DNA of 64,000 bases from Symbiodinium microadriaticum (GCA_001939145.1 LSRX01000426.1:35229-99228); one strand, 5' to 3'; shown: positions 1 through 11,044, numbered from the stretch's first letter. Numbers and translations: made by a program. Notes: generated by a model not told the origin, from the sequence alone.

Positions 1-140
1 ACATGTGCTTTTGCTACATGGTTGGGTGCGTGGGCCAGGGGCTGTCACACGAAGCCCAAGGCTAAGATGCAAAGCCGAAGAGGCCGGATCTGCACATTCT
101 GTACGATCTCGTGGCAAGCAAACTCCCTGAGGATAAGGAA
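1..140. other. No feature recognised
   Basis: Apparently single-copy sequence without a credible reading frame or repeat. Confidence 0.4.
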
Positions 141-253
141 TAATGTAGGGGCCAAAATAATTACCAATACTATTTTGGGGCTTCCTTATGATAGATATAG
201 TATCTTGGGCCCCAAAACCCTATTCTATTCCAATTATTGAGGCCCCTATGTTA
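141..253 (-). mobile_element. Hairpin family 3 MITE-like element
   Basis: Starts TAATGTAGGGGCC and ends GGCCCCTATGTTA, so the termini are inverted repeats with TA at each outer edge. The core (rich in TTTTGGGG, CCTTAT and CCCAAAACCCTATTCTA) matches about a dozen other copies in the window and is reversed relative to the copy at 59103. It is too short to encode a transposase and is presumably non-autonomous. Confidence 0.7.
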
Positions 254-354
254 AACACGGCCGGGTACACGTTGCCCCGATTCGGGTGGTTGGTTGAATT
301 GGAGCACGGTGCCCAAGGGGATTCCAGTCTTGCTACTCGAGAACAGACTTACAG

Positions 355-403
355 CCACACACTCACACACACGCACACACACACACAAAAAGAAAGAAAA
401 AAG
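355..403. repeat. CA microsatellite with A-rich tail
   Basis: Imperfect ACAC tract followed by AAAAAGAAAGAAAA. Confidence 0.9.
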
Positions 404-713
404 TTTACCGGCTTAAGGCTCGTAGTCTTCCTCTGGAAGGCGATCGTAATCGCGGCCAAATTAAACACACGGCTGCTAGTCAAAAGGCTTCAACAACTCA
501 TGGAGATATTTTTTCAGCAAGTCTCGGCACAGACATACCTAAACCGCCAAAGTAGGTAAAATAATGGCCCAATACCTATAAAGGGCTATTATTCTGCATA
601 CTTTTGGGGTCCAGGTGGTATCCCATTGCATGTCAGCTCTTCCTGGTCACATGGCACACGCCGGGAGGAAAACAACACCACAAGATGGAGCAAAGAGGAA
701 GAGGCATGAGGCT
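404..713. other. No feature recognised
   Basis: No repeat or credible coding region seen between the CA tract and the GA tract. Confidence 0.35.
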
Positions 714-806
714 TGGGGGAGGGGGAGAGGAGGGAGAGGAGAGGGAGGAAGGGAGGGAGAGAGGGAGGCAGGGAGGGGGAAGGAGGGGAGGGAGGGGGAA
801 CAGAAA
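714..806. repeat. Purine-rich (GGGA/GAGA) tract
   Basis: About 90 bases almost wholly G and A on the plus strand, in GGGAGGGA and GAGAGG variants. It makes long frames on both strands that are not genes. Confidence 0.9.
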
Positions 807-1051
807 CCGGCCTGAAAGTCCCTGCCCCAATGGCTCTTCAAATGGGGAGGGGTTCTGGTTCTCTTCAAGCTACGTGTGCGTGGCTGTGTGTGTACCCTCG
901 ACCCAAAGCACCAGACCCAACTATCCTGGTCCTAAACCCTCAAAGCTTTACACAACCCGATGCGAAGTTGTTTTCTGCCCGCTGCGATGTGCTTGCGCTG
1001 CCGGTCAGGTCCGAAGATCAAACTACTACAGGTGCAGAAGCCGTTAGGGCC

Positions 1052-1160
1052 AGTTTAGGGGTTGGGGTTTAGGGTTTAGGGATTAGGGATTATAGGGATT
1101 TGGGCTTAGGGTTTCGGGTTTAGGGTTAGGGTTTAGGGTTTAGGGTAGGGGTTGGGGTTT
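1052..1160 (+). repeat. Telomere-like tract, G strand
   Basis: Runs of TTTAGGG with variants (TTAGGG, TTTCGGG, ATTAGGG, TTGGGG). The G-rich strand reads left to right. Confidence 0.85.
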
Positions 1161-2298
1161 GCGTGTTGCGTATGTTAACATATTTCGAATGTGACAAGGC
1201 TCGTCAGCAGCCGTAGGGACGTGGTTGGTCACTGGCTCGGCTTTGTGGTGGGTGCAACTATAAAGTATGAGAGCGCAGGGCAATTCAGGATAGATCCCGT
1301 AAGTGGTCCTATACGAGAAGCAGGCCGAACCGTACGTCTACATTCTGGGTTCAGATCGTAACTGCATTGAGGCGAAATAGTGTGGGATCTCTTTGTTCTT
1401 CCTGCACATTCGTGGTCGCCCTCTGACACTCTCGCCAGAAGACCCCCAAACCTGCGAATACACTAAGATCACTTAGACGCTGTCGGTTCATTTGGCCCCC
1501 CTCGTCCAATCGCAATATACTTCCCTGAACCCTAAACCCTATAAGCCCTTCAAGACTAAGTGTCGCAGAGACCTCCATACATGGGCATAGAGTGAGCGAG
1601 ACTTCCTCAACTCAAACGGAGGCGTTCCATCACGCCACCCGCTGCGTGCCCTGCTGGTGTGGCTTTTCGGCTTTTTGCAGTATGGTTTAGTTAAGCTCTG
1701 TGGTTCGTGTCACGACAGCTTCGCCCTGGGGGAGTGGGGGAAGATAAAGCTCCGAGTTCGGAGTGTAGTGCTAAGAGCTTCGAGCATCAGGTGTAGCTCA
1801 TGGCCTACAGGTTTAGGGTTTTGGGGTTCAGGTTTTAGAGTTTTAGAGTTAAGGGCTTAGGGCAGTTAGGGTTCTCCTCTCAGGCAGACAGACTTATCAA
1901 GTTGTTCGGGTGACAGGTTGCCGGGCAAGCGCTTCGCCACTGTTTGACTAAACACTCCCGATGGGAGCTCGTGGTAGTCCCACATCAAGGAGTTCGACAA
2001 ACCATGGCGAGGGAAACTCTTCAATGAGGACCTGCTCACGACGGCGGAAAACTCCATATTCCCGGAGGCACGAAACCCTGGCGCTACCATAAGCCCCACC
2101 AGACTCCAGCTTCCCCAATATCAATCGGTACTTAAGCTGCCGTAGATTGCAGCTGGGAGCATCGTAAACCCTTTACTGAGATACTCCGAAACCCATTTAA
2201 GAGCAAAAAAGCCCCGAACCCCAAAAAAAACCTACAGGCCACCGAGCAAAAAACGACAGTGGCCTCAGCTGGCTTTCATCTTCTGAAAGTATTCCAGG
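1161..2298. other. Mostly single-copy DNA, no gene recognised
   Basis: Two open frames occur on the minus strand near 1229-1578 and one at 1866-2099, but none has a recognisable composition or motif. A small degenerate telomere-like patch lies at about 1810-1874. Confidence 0.35.
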
Positions 2299-2556
2299 GT
2301 CCTCGGGTAGCAAGCACGGATGGAGTGTAAGCTGCGGTTTATATGACCCTAGGCTTGCAGTGCAAAGGTTTATGCCAAAAGAGGCACCAAGACCTGCTAC
2401 AAACTATTAGCACCGGTCCCCAAACCTTAATACCCAAATCNGTCCTCGGGTAGCAAGCACGGATGGAGTGTAAGCTGCGGTTTATATGACCCAAAAGAGG
2501 CACCAAGACCTGCTACAAACTATTAGCACCGGTCCCCAAACCTTAATACCCAAATC
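2299..2556. repeat. Direct duplication across a single-N junction
   Basis: The segment 2299-2440 repeats as 2442-2556 right after the N at 2441. The second copy lacks a 27-base stretch that begins TAGGCTTGCAG; otherwise they agree. The single N between the copies suggests an unmerged contig overlap or two alleles joined in the assembly. Confidence 0.75.
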
Positions 2557-4317
2557 ATCAAAACCCCCAAACCCCTAAACCCTAGGCCCGGGGACCCCGA
2601 AACCAACATCTCCAGAAGACGGCCACTGACTTTCCCAGAACCTCTCGAGTCAGTGATTGGATGGATCTTCTGGTAAACCCACACCGCCCCTGTTAAGACC
2701 CTTACGAAAGCCTATAGATTGAAAGCTATCAAACGGTATCCAAACACGACCCTACCTTAAACCCCCCCCCCAAAAAAAAACCTACCGTTCCGAGGACATA
2801 GGTTAGGAAACCATAACAAGGAACCCTAAAGATGTAGGTCTGCAGGTTACTTAGGGTCTTGGTAAGCCCTACATCTCTAAAGACCGCAGACAGACCCCCC
2901 AAAACACGACCCCCTAAACATGACTTGTCTAAGGCTTAATTGTTAAATTGGGGGAACCACAATTAAGAAGGAACCCTTAAACTAACTGTAGGTTCTTTTG
3001 TGGTTTATAGGTAAGCCCTACATCTCTCTTCCAAGCCCCCGGCTTGGCTCGGCTGACGCCCTCTGCCGCACTGGGCGCAGGGATGGGGGCCGAGGGATTT
3101 TTGGGGTGTGAGGTTTCTCTCGGGCCTGTACTCCTTACAGGGTTTTCACGGCACTTTCATGAGGGTTCATTTTGCTTGATACTAAGGGCCCTTTTATGAA
3201 TGCATTATGTGGGGCTTGCGAGGGTTTTGGGCAGTTGTTTGGCTTTTGGCTTTAAGGGCTCGGCCTTCAAAGTCTTCCATTGGGGCTCGAAATAACTGAC
3301 ATTCAGGGGCTTAGGCTGCTTAGGGTTTAGGGTTTAGGGTTTAGGGGTGTGCTTGCCAACTGTTTCAACTAGATGCTTTTTTTGTTGGTTGCTATGAAGC
3401 TGTCGCTGGCTTTATTGGCGGATGGATCTTTGCGTGGAAGCTGTAAAAAGGACTGGAACAGGAACGCGTTACAAAGGCTAGTTTTAAGCTTAGCTTGAAT
3501 GTTCGTGAGTAGCTGGAAGTTGTGCTACAGGTACCCATATGTTGAGATGGCCTGATTTTCAGGGAGGGGTTTGCACAGCCCGAAACCCAACGGCCCTGGA
3601 GAAGAAGTGCCGGTTCCCGTACAGATCCGGTAGGGCTTAGGGTTTAGGGTCCAGTTTCAATGCCTGTGGATGGCAACCTTCTGAATTCAGGCAGTTGGCA
3701 ACTTGTGGGGCTTTGGCTGAAAGCCAGACTTGCTACCAGGTGATGCTAGAGGGAGCTACTGCACATCACGGCGAACAAACATGCATCACCTAAGTGTGTC
3801 TAGTGGACACGGGTTGGCTCATGCTGCATGGTGCCTACCGGCCCCGATAGTCTGAAACTCAACAACACAACTCGAGCCAGAACTGGGCCCAACAACACAA
3901 GGTGGTCCCCACCTCAAACAACAACAAAACCCGAAAACCCGAAACACGGGCCTGAAAAGCCTGATCCTTAAAGAACTCTTTTTAGGACCCTGTGGATAGA
4001 ACCCTGCAAAAAAAGGCCCTGGGATTGAAGAAGAACTAAGACCTAAAACGAAACAACAACCATAAAGACTGACTTCAACGGTTTAGGGTATTCGGGTTCA
4101 GGGCCTGAAGTTCAGGGTTTCGGGTTTAAGACCTACATGCCAAACCCAAGACCAAAACTTAAACTCTAAAGAAACTCAGCATCAACAACAAACAAAAAAC
4201 GAAAAAAAACAAAAAACACAAAAAACAACCTGGGCCTGAAGAGCATGTTCAAGGCAACCTCCAGGCTGCTCATCAGGGCTTCAGGTTCTTTGGCCCAAGG
4301 GACCCCGGGTACTCGCC
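2557..4317. other. Non-coding, scattered telomere-like words
   Basis: No coding region seen. The stretch has short C-rich/A-rich runs (about 2760-2780) and isolated TTTAGGG clusters near 3315-3350 and 3632-3650. Nothing else is recognisable. Confidence 0.4.
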
Positions 4318-4385
4318 TCCTCTCTCCCTCTTTCTCTCTCTCTCTAGCTTTGTATATATATATATACACACATAAACACATGCAA
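4318..4385. repeat. CT then TA/CA microsatellite
   Basis: CTCTCTC followed by TATATATATACACACATA. Confidence 0.85.
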
Positions 4386-4594
4386 ACATAAGTAGTTATA
4401 TACATGTATAGATGTAAGTAGATGTACGATCATACAGATAATTGGCCTTCGCCAATGCAAATAATTACAGATACCCGAACGAAGCAGAACCTGCAGTAAC
4501 AGATCACAGTATGTACACAGACATGCAAACACATGCATGCCTGCCGCTGTTCTAAGGATGCTTTGGGCGTTGACGGTTTCGAGGTGTTCACCGA

Positions 4595-4688
4595 TACCCA
4601 TAGGCTCCATTGTAGTTCCTTTTCGGGACTACCTGACAGAATCCTACATGGAAACCACAGAAAGGAGCAATAATGGAGCCTATAGGTA
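4595..4688 (-). mobile_element. Hairpin element related to families 1 and 2
   Basis: Left end TACCCATAGGCTCCATTG and right end ATGGAGCCTATAGGTA are inverted. The inner GTAGTTCCTTTT box is shared with families 1 and 2, and the core is in reverse orientation relative to most family-1 copies. The left boundary box resembles family 1 and the TCCATTG box family 2, so this may be an intermediate lineage. Confidence 0.7.
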
Positions 4689-4986
4689 AAGTCCAGTAGA
4701 TCATGGAACCAAGGCCGGATCTCCAAACGAGGGCTCCGAGATTCCATTCCAAGGGACATGGAACCAAAACGATCAGCCGAACCATCAAGATCCCACATGA
4801 GCCCATCATGTAGGGCCCTGAATAGTTAGAATCAGGTTGGGGTATATTATACTCTAATTATAGTAAGGAACCCCCCCAAAAAATAGCTTAGGTAATCATG
4901 AGGCCCCTATAATAATCCTCTTCTTGAGCCACAGTCCCTGCTGCTAGGAATCCACCCTGAACACCTGACCCCCACAAAGCAACTCT
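4648..4986 (+). repeat. Old segmental duplication, copy 1
   Basis: Aligns by eye with 15066-15436 over more than 300 bases, including unique-looking sequence (for example GGCCGGATCTCCAAACGAGG and AGTCCCTGCTGC) and the halves of two hairpin elements. The copies differ by scattered substitutions, and copy 2 carries an extra stretch of about 30 bases. Confidence 0.8.
4807..4914 (+). mobile_element. Hairpin family 3 element
   Basis: CATGTAGGGCCC left end, AGGCCCCTATAATAAT right end, and the family core AAGGAACCCCCCCAAAA followed by TAGGTAATCAT. Sits inside segmental duplication copy 1; its counterpart is 15251-15364. Confidence 0.7.
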
Positions 4987-4989
4987 AAG

Positions 4990-5100
4990 TCGAACCCGAA
5001 ACCCTAAACCATGAACCCTAAACCCTAAACCTTGAACCCTAAACCCTGAACCTTGAACCCTAAACGCCCTAAACCCTAAACCTTGAACCCTAAACCCTCA
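4990..5100 (-). repeat. Telomere-like tract, C strand
   Basis: CCCTAAA and near variants (CCTTGAACCCTAAA) in close succession. The G strand is on the minus strand. Confidence 0.85.
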
Positions 5101-5174
5101 AGCCTGACTCGTACGGCTTTTCCTTTTCTGGCTTGGGAGCTCTAGCGCTTGAACTTTCGGGACTTCCCCCCTTT

Positions 5175-5330
5175 CGGGCTCAGGGCTTAGGGGCTTATGG
5201 TTTAGGGAAAGTTGTGGGTTTAGGGTTTACGGCTTAGCCTTTAGGGACAGTTGTGGGTTTAGGGTTTAGGGGAAGTTGTGGGTTTAGGGTTTCGGGCTTA
5301 GGGGAAGTTGCGGTTTTAGGATTTAGGGTC
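5175..5330 (+). repeat. Telomere-like tract, G strand, with GGGGAAGTTG spacers
   Basis: TTTAGGGTTTAGGG units separated by recurring AGTTGTGGGTTTAGGG spacers, giving a loose minisatellite. Together with the C-strand tract at 4990 it forms a divergent pair. Confidence 0.8.
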
Positions 5331-5439
5331 CCCTCCCCTGGGCGGAAGCAGCCCCGGCCTCGCCGTGAGCATTTGGGGCTCGGTCGAGATCGTCAAGGTG
5401 CTCCTGAAAGGGGGATCTGGGGTAGGAGCTATGCAAAAA

Positions 5440-5545
5440 AACAATATAGAATAATATAGAAGAATATAGAATATAGAAGAGCATAGAAGAATATAGAACA
5501 AGATAAATAAGAGTATAGAAGGACATAGAATCCAGGCTATAGAAG
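5440..5545. repeat. AATATAGAAG-type short tandem repeat
   Basis: Repeated AATATAGAA, GCATAGAAG and related words with a loose period of about 10-15 bases. Confidence 0.75.
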
Positions 5546-5604
5546 ACTACAGAAGCCCGAGAAGACCAATGCTGCGAAAGTTTCTATATACTATCACTGT
5601 AACA

Positions 5605-5706
5605 CTTAGGGGCCGAGTACCTTATCCCAAAAAAGGTTAACCTTGTGAAGTATAGTAGGTTTGTATAAGCCCCAAAAGGTTAAAGGTTACCTACTCAGCC
5701 CCTAAG
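5605..5706 (+). mobile_element. Hairpin family 4 element
   Basis: Left end CTTAGGGGCCGAGTACC and right end GGTTACCTACTCAGCCCCTAAG are inverted. The core has AAAAAAGGTTAACC and CCCCAAAAGGTTAAAGG. A second copy is at 22139-22231 and a 3' fragment at 21599-21631. Confidence 0.7.
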
Positions 5707-5744
5707 CTGGAACAAGAGACGTAGAAGCCTAGTGACAGTCTTGC

Positions 5745-6000
5745 TTGGTTGGGTTTAGGGTTTAGGCCTTAGGGGTTTAGGGTTTAGGACGCCCACTGTT
5801 GTAAACCCCAAAGCCTGGCTCCGAAAAGCTGAGCCCAAAGCACTAGCTACGCAGTCTGTTTTTTGAGCGTGGAAGGCTTCGGGGTTCAGTGGAAGCAATC
5901 GTTTAGGGATTGGGGTTTAAGTTTTTTTTGGATTTAGAGTTGAGGATTTAGGTTTAGGCATCCGAGTTTAGGGTTTTATGTGGTAGGCATTAAAAAAAAA
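5745..6000. repeat. Degenerate telomere-like words
   Basis: Scattered GGGTTTAGG units at 5750-5790 and 5900-5980; no gene seen. Confidence 0.5.
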
Positions 6001-6237
6001 CAGAGATTACCATGTCCTATGTCTTTGCGGAGCATCTTAAAAGCAAGCTTACAAACCATAGCACAAAATGTGAAGTGACATTATAACATATCAGGTTGTG
6101 GCAGTTCAGGGCGGTGTTGAGGGTGCAGAGTAGCACTGTAATGAGACCAGTGACTAGTACGGGTACCTGATCGTGCTCGATCCCTTTCTTCGTGCTTGAC
6201 GAATGACGCATCCTGCAGACTATTCAAAAAACCAGAC

Positions 6238-6704
6238 CTAGCCTACAGTCTGCATTGAGAGGTGGATGTGAGGGCTGGGGATCTGGGCTGTAGATGCGTA
6301 CTCCAAGGCATCTCCCAGGCCTTCGATGATTGGCCCGGGGTCAGACAAGCCCGCCTGATATACTTGTCTTGGACCCTTCGTCGTTTCACCTCGCGGGCAG
6401 TTGGTCCTGCTCAATGATCTCGCACGACAGCCTGAATTGCGCTGCTTAGCCGTTGGCACGTATTCGGCCAAGGTGAGCATGAAGTGCCTGTACTGGAACG
6501 GACACTGCGCAGTACGGTTTTCGGATGCCCGGCAGCGTCCACCAGTGCCAAATTGGGCATGGCGGTGCTGTTCACCACGTTCCAAGCCGCGATGTCTGCC
6601 AGAACTGACACGGCGTCAAGCATTCCTTCCGCTCCTGCCAACAGCGGGAGTTCGGGGAGGATACCGATGTAATCTGATGAAGAATCTGCGGTCCCAGAGT
6701 CAGG
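6238..6704 (-). pseudogene. Unidentified coding-like segment, frameshifted
   Basis: Read on the minus strand from 6704, an open frame runs with ordinary protein composition (it contains SSSDYIGILPELPLLAGAEG and WNVVNSTAMPNLALVDAAG). Near 6500 a second minus frame takes over with equally protein-like sequence (LSDPGPIIEGLGDALEYAST) and ends at a stop at 6238. Just upstream of 6704 the minus strand reads as a pyrimidine-rich stretch ending CCCTCAG, a possible 3' splice site; in-frame stops lie further upstream. This suggests a last exon with one frameshift, or a decayed gene. No domain is recognised. Amino-acid composition is the only evidence, so a chance open frame remains possible. Confidence 0.35.
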
Positions 6705-6763
6705 CTGAGGGAGGGCCCGGAAAGTTTGTTAAGGTTTTTGGTTAGGTTGTATAAGGTTGATGT

Positions 6764-7880
6764 GCGTGTGCAATATACATATATACATATGCATATATAT
6801 ATATAACATATATATATATATATTATGTGTATATATATATATATGTATGTATACATGTACATGTACATGCATGCATACATACATACATGCATCGNNNNNN
6901 NNNNNNNNNNNNNNNNNNNNNNNNNNNNNNNNNNNNNNNNNNNNNNNNNNNNNNNNNNNNNNNNNNNNNNNNNNNNNNNNNNNNNNNNNNNNNNNNNNNN
7001 NNNNNNNNNNNNNNNNNNNNNNNNNNNNNNNNNNNNNNNNNNNNNNNNNNNNNNNNNNNNNNNNNNNNNNNNNNNNNNNNNNNNNNNNNNNNNNNNNNNN
7101 NNNNNNNNNNNNNNNNNNNNNNNNNNNNNNNNNNNNNNNNNNNNNNNNNNNNNNNNNNNNNNNNNNNNNNNNNNNNNNNNNNNNNNNNNNNNNNNNNNNN
7201 NNNNNNNNNNNNNNNNNNNNNNNNNNNNNNNNNNNNNNNNNNNNNNNNNNNNNNNNNNNNNNNNNNNNNNNNNNNNNNNNNNNNNNNNNNNNNNNNNNNN
7301 NNNNNNNNNNNNNNNNNNNNNNNNNNNNNNNNNNNNNNNNNNNNNNNNNNNNNNNNNNNNNNNNNNNNNNNNNNNNNNNNNNNNNNNNNNNNNNNNNNNN
7401 NNNNNNNNNNNNNNNNNNNNNNNNNNNNNNNNNNNNNNNNNNNNNNNNNNNNNNNNNNNNNNNNNNNNNNNNNNNNNNNNNNNNNNNNNNNNNNNNNNNN
7501 NNNNNNNNNNNNNNNNNNNNNNNNNNNNNNNNNNNNNNNNNNNNNNNNNNNNNNNNNNNNNNNNNNNNNNNNNNNNNNNNNNNNNNNNNNNNNNNNNNNN
7601 NNNNNNNNNNNNNNNNNNNNNNNNNNNNNNNNNNNNNNNNNNNNNNNNNNNNNNNNNNNNNNNNNNNNNNNNNNNNNNNNNNNNNNNNNNNNNNNNNNNN
7701 NNNNNNNNNNNNNNNNNNNNNNNNNNNNNNNNNNNNNNNNNNNNNNNNNNNNNNNNNNNNNNNNNNNNNNNNNNNNNNNNNNNNNNNNNNNNNNNNNNNN
7801 NNNNNNNNNNNNNNNNNNNNNNNNNNNNNNNNNNNNNTATATGTATATATGTATATATGTATATATGTATATATGTATAT
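6764..7880. repeat. AT/ATAC microsatellite containing an assembly gap
   Basis: Begins with ATACATATAT and ATATGTATGTATACATG variants up to 6894, is interrupted by Ns from 6895 to 7837, and resumes as TATATG repeats to 7880. Reading frames through the Ns are meaningless. The gap probably reflects collapse or dropout of the microsatellite. Confidence 0.95.
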
Positions 7881-8497
7881 ACTGAGGCCTTCACAGGAGT
7901 TCCTGCATTGTAATACAGGCACTTGTCCGTACTTGCGGCTGCAAAGATATACTAAACAAGCACATGGACTCCATGGACCCTTTGGGTTTATCTTAGCTTT
8001 TGGGTTTAGCACCTGGGTAGATGGCTCGAAACCCAACTTATATGGGGGATGGTAATTCCAACTGGAGAAACCCTACTACCTTGTGCTATGTAGGTACCCC
8101 AGATTTTGATTGAAACCCACTGCACGGAAAGCTTCAGACACTGACCCATAGCCATGCCGGCAGGTTATGAACTGGACCCTCGGAACCTATCCTGTTTAGG
8201 GGTATGGCCTCTGTCTCGGTATATGGTGTACTCCATATTTCACGTACAAAAATGGATCGAAAGGTTTCTCAAATTAGGGTGCGGGTAAACATTCCACTTG
8301 GGACTTTCCCTAAAAGCCCCAGTCAAAAATTGGCAGTTCCTTCAGCCTGGGATGCAACAACTGATGATGCCAAACCCCTAAACCAAGGAACCTCCGACCA
8401 CGACCTAGCGACACCCTGAGACGGTACACCGCGGCGCGCGAATACCGGAAAGTTCAGCCAGGCTCGTGGTTCAGGGTTTAGGGTTACGTTTAGTCTT
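7881..8497. other. No gene recognised
   Basis: Apparently single-copy DNA. One plus-strand frame (8204-8419) has no recognisable features. Confidence 0.35.
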
Positions 8498-8603
8498 TAC
8501 CTATAGTCTCCATTGTAGTTCCTTTTTTTGGGGTTACCTTTTGGGATCCTTAATACAGAATTGGTTAAACCAAAAAAAGGAACTACAATGGAGACTATAG
8601 GTA
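8498..8603 (+). mobile_element. Hairpin family 2 element
   Basis: TACCTATAGTCTCCATTG at the left end, its inverse at the right end, then GTAGTTCCTTTTTTTGGGG inside; core GATCCTTAATACAGAATTGG. One of five closely similar copies (also 36006, 48457, 52587, 62316). TA at both outer edges fits a TA target duplication. Confidence 0.85.
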
Positions 8604-8910
8604 GGGTTCACGAGTAGCTGTAATATGTTTGGAACTAAATATAAGAGGTATCTATGAGCCATGTTCATATACAGGAAACCCTACCCTACCTCAACTACCC
8701 TTACTGTTCAAGACCCCTGCGAAGTCCTTGATGCCGGGCAGCTTCCGAGCATCCTCTAAGTCTTCGTACATCTTGTCGCCATACCGTGTAACCCAAACAT
8801 TCCTTGGAATCAGGGCTTAAAGCTTGTCCAGTATCTGTTTTCGAAACTATCTTATCTGGTTTCCTTGGCCCCAAACTGATCTGGAAGCCGGACTCATAGA
8901 GGTTTGCTGG

Positions 8911-8918
8911 ACTGCTGC

Positions 8919-8978
<60 letters not shown>
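8911..8978. repeat. CTG/CAG trinucleotide repeat
   Basis: About 20 nearly uninterrupted CTG units. It creates poly-Cys, poly-Leu/Ala or poly-Ser frames that are not supported as genes. Confidence 0.95.
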
Positions 8979-9504
8979 GACGACCTAACACGACTACAGC
9001 AAGTGCTACTACCGCCGCAATCACCACCTATGCCACTGTTGGGCTTAAGCCCTAAACTGAAAATCGTAAGCGTAAACCGACCGCCCGCTGCCAGGGAAGA
9101 GCACCAACGACCGGCATTAGCATGTGGTCTTGCAGGCTACTGGTATCGGAAGCAGCACACACCGGGGAGCCACAAAACAGTCAAAGAGCAAGTATTCCTT
9201 AGGATTCAACAATATAAACAAACAGGTTACAGCGTAATTTATATACTACCAAGCCAGATTCTAATTATCACTCCGCCCGAACCCTGCACCCTCGACCGTG
9301 CCGAGACTCTTGTTTGTTGCACCTTCCCTGTGCTTGGTGACGATGTCCGTCACTGTGTGGAACTGCCGCTCCTCCTCTGCCAGCTCCTGCGGGGCAACCC
9401 GCAACGAGTCAACGTGCATGGGAGCATGCATGCATATTTCTTTTCTTATATAGTCATATGTAACATGTATGTGTATACACGCAATCAATAAATACATAAA
9501 CAAG

Positions 9505-9568
9505 TAAATACAATTACATATATATATATATATGTATAGGTATGTATGTATGTATGTATGTATGTATG

Positions 9569-9603
<35 letters not shown>

Positions 9604-9630
9604 GGACTGAGAGAGAGAGAGAGAGAGCGA
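9505..9630. repeat. TATG/TA and GA microsatellites
   Basis: TATATATA, then GTATGTATG repeats, then TATATA and GAGAGA runs. Confidence 0.95.
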
Positions 9631-9689
9631 GAAAGCCATACAAACATATATGCACTGGGCATACGAAATGACGTAATGACCACATGACT

Positions 9690-9747
9690 TCATGTGTGAG
9701 TGAGTGAGCGAGCGAGCGAGTGAGTGAGTGTGTGAGAGAGTGAGTGG

Positions 9748-9779
<32 letters not shown>

Positions 9780-9885
9780 GAGAGAGAGTGTGTGTGTGTG
9801 TGTGTGTGCGTGTGCGTGTGTGTCTGTGTCTGTGTCTGTGTCTGTGTGTCTGTGTGTCTCTGTGTGTGTGTGTTTTCTTAACATA
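9690..9885. repeat. GAGT/GA then TG/TCTG microsatellite
   Basis: GAGTGAGTGAGCGAGC, then long GAGAGA, then TGTGTGTG and TCTGTG repeats. Confidence 0.95.
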
Positions 9886-10169
9886 CAAAAAAGTACGCAG
9901 TCTAAATATTCACGCATATGCCTGCTTACGTCGCTACTTAAATCTAGCCTACTTTTCTATTTCCATTCATGCAAACTCCACTCCCCCGATGCTACACACT
10001 TCAGCCGGAAACGTAGTAGCCAAAACAATTCAACAAAAGATCGGTCTCCATAGGATTTAGGGTTTAGGGTCAGTCCATTGTGTAAGGTTTAGGGCCTATA
10101 GTGCTTACTACACGAGTATATAAGGTATAGGGCATTAGCAGCTTACCATCTAAAGGAGGCTTAACGGTT

Positions 10170-10283
10170 TACCTAGACCCTTACATGTAGTACCTTTTTT
10201 GGGCTGCCTTAGTTTCTTATTATGGGATCCTAACCCTAAAATAGGCCATCCAAAAAAAGGAACTACTTTTAAGGGTCTAGGTA
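10170..10283 (+). mobile_element. Hairpin family 6 element
   Basis: TACCTAGACCCTTA at the left and TAAGGGTCTAGGTA at the right are inverted, TA to TA. The core has GGGATCCTAACCCTAAAATAG. A 5'-truncated copy lies at 61391-61462. Confidence 0.75.
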
Positions 10284-10386
10284 GGGTCCTAAACCCTAAA
10301 CCCCTAAATCCTATAGGGTCTGGGTTTCGGGAGTCGACGGGTTCGGTTCTTCTCAGAATGGTTGCTGGTCCTGGAACCATCTGTGG

Positions 10387-11044
10387 GACTTTCCGAAAAT
10401 TCGGGTACCTTGTTTTGGGGGGTCCATATAATCAGGATCCTACTATTAAGGGTACTATATTAGGGTCCCCTATTTTCGGAAACCGCCATATGTGGGCAGT
10501 TTTCTACGTCAGGGACCCTTTTTTCGGTCCCAAAAGCGAATACGGCACTCTTATAAACAGGGCCCTGGAAGGGGGTCCATATAATCAGGATCCTACTATT
10601 AAGGGTACTATATTAGGGTCCCCTATTTTCGGAAACCGCCATATGTGGGCAGTTTTCTACGTCAGGGACCCTTTTTTCGGTCCCAAAAGCGAATACGGCA
10701 CTCTTATAAACAGGGCCCTGGAAGGGGGTCCATATAATCAGGATCCTACTATTAAGGGTACTATATTAGGGTCCCCTATTTTCGGAAACCGCCATATGTG
10801 GGCAGTTTTCTACGTCAGGGACCCTTTTTTCGGTCCCAAAAGCGAATACGGCACTCTTATAAACAGGGCCCTGGAAGGGGGTCCATATAATCAGGATCCT
10901 ACTATTAAGGGTACTATATTAGGGTCCCCTATTTTCGGAAACCGCCATATGTGGGCAGTTTTCTACGTCAGGGACCCTTTTTTCGGTCCCAAAAGCGAAT
11001 ACGGCACTCTTATAAACAGGGCCCTGGAAGGGACCCTAATTTGA
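10387..11044 (+). repeat. Hairpin family 8 element expanded into a 4 x 153-bp array
   Basis: The left end GGACTTTCCGAAAAT matches family 8 (copies at 43281 and 47603). From 10421 a 153-base unit repeats four times with no mismatch I could find, ending at 11032. Since 153 is 51 codons, the plus strand stays open (frame 10199-11044) and would encode a 51-residue repeat that includes IFGNRHMWAVFYVRDPFFG. The unit also holds a piece resembling family 11 (CTCTTATAAACAGGGCCCTG, then GGGACCCTAATTT). The frame is more likely a by-product of the repeat than a gene, because it starts inside hairpin family 6 and other family copies do not keep it open. Confidence 0.85.

Noticed and set aside
4990-5330. 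Chromosome fusion point (opposed telomere-like tracts)
   Set aside because: The order is C strand then G strand, opposite to a head-to-head fusion, and similar opposed tracts occur repeatedly in the window.
6572-8055. Very long frames on both strands across 6895-7837
   Set aside because: They read through a run of Ns flanked by microsatellite.
8904-9491. 195-codon plus-strand frame with poly-Cys
   Set aside because: Open because of the CTG repeat; the rest has no recognisable feature and runs into a microsatellite.
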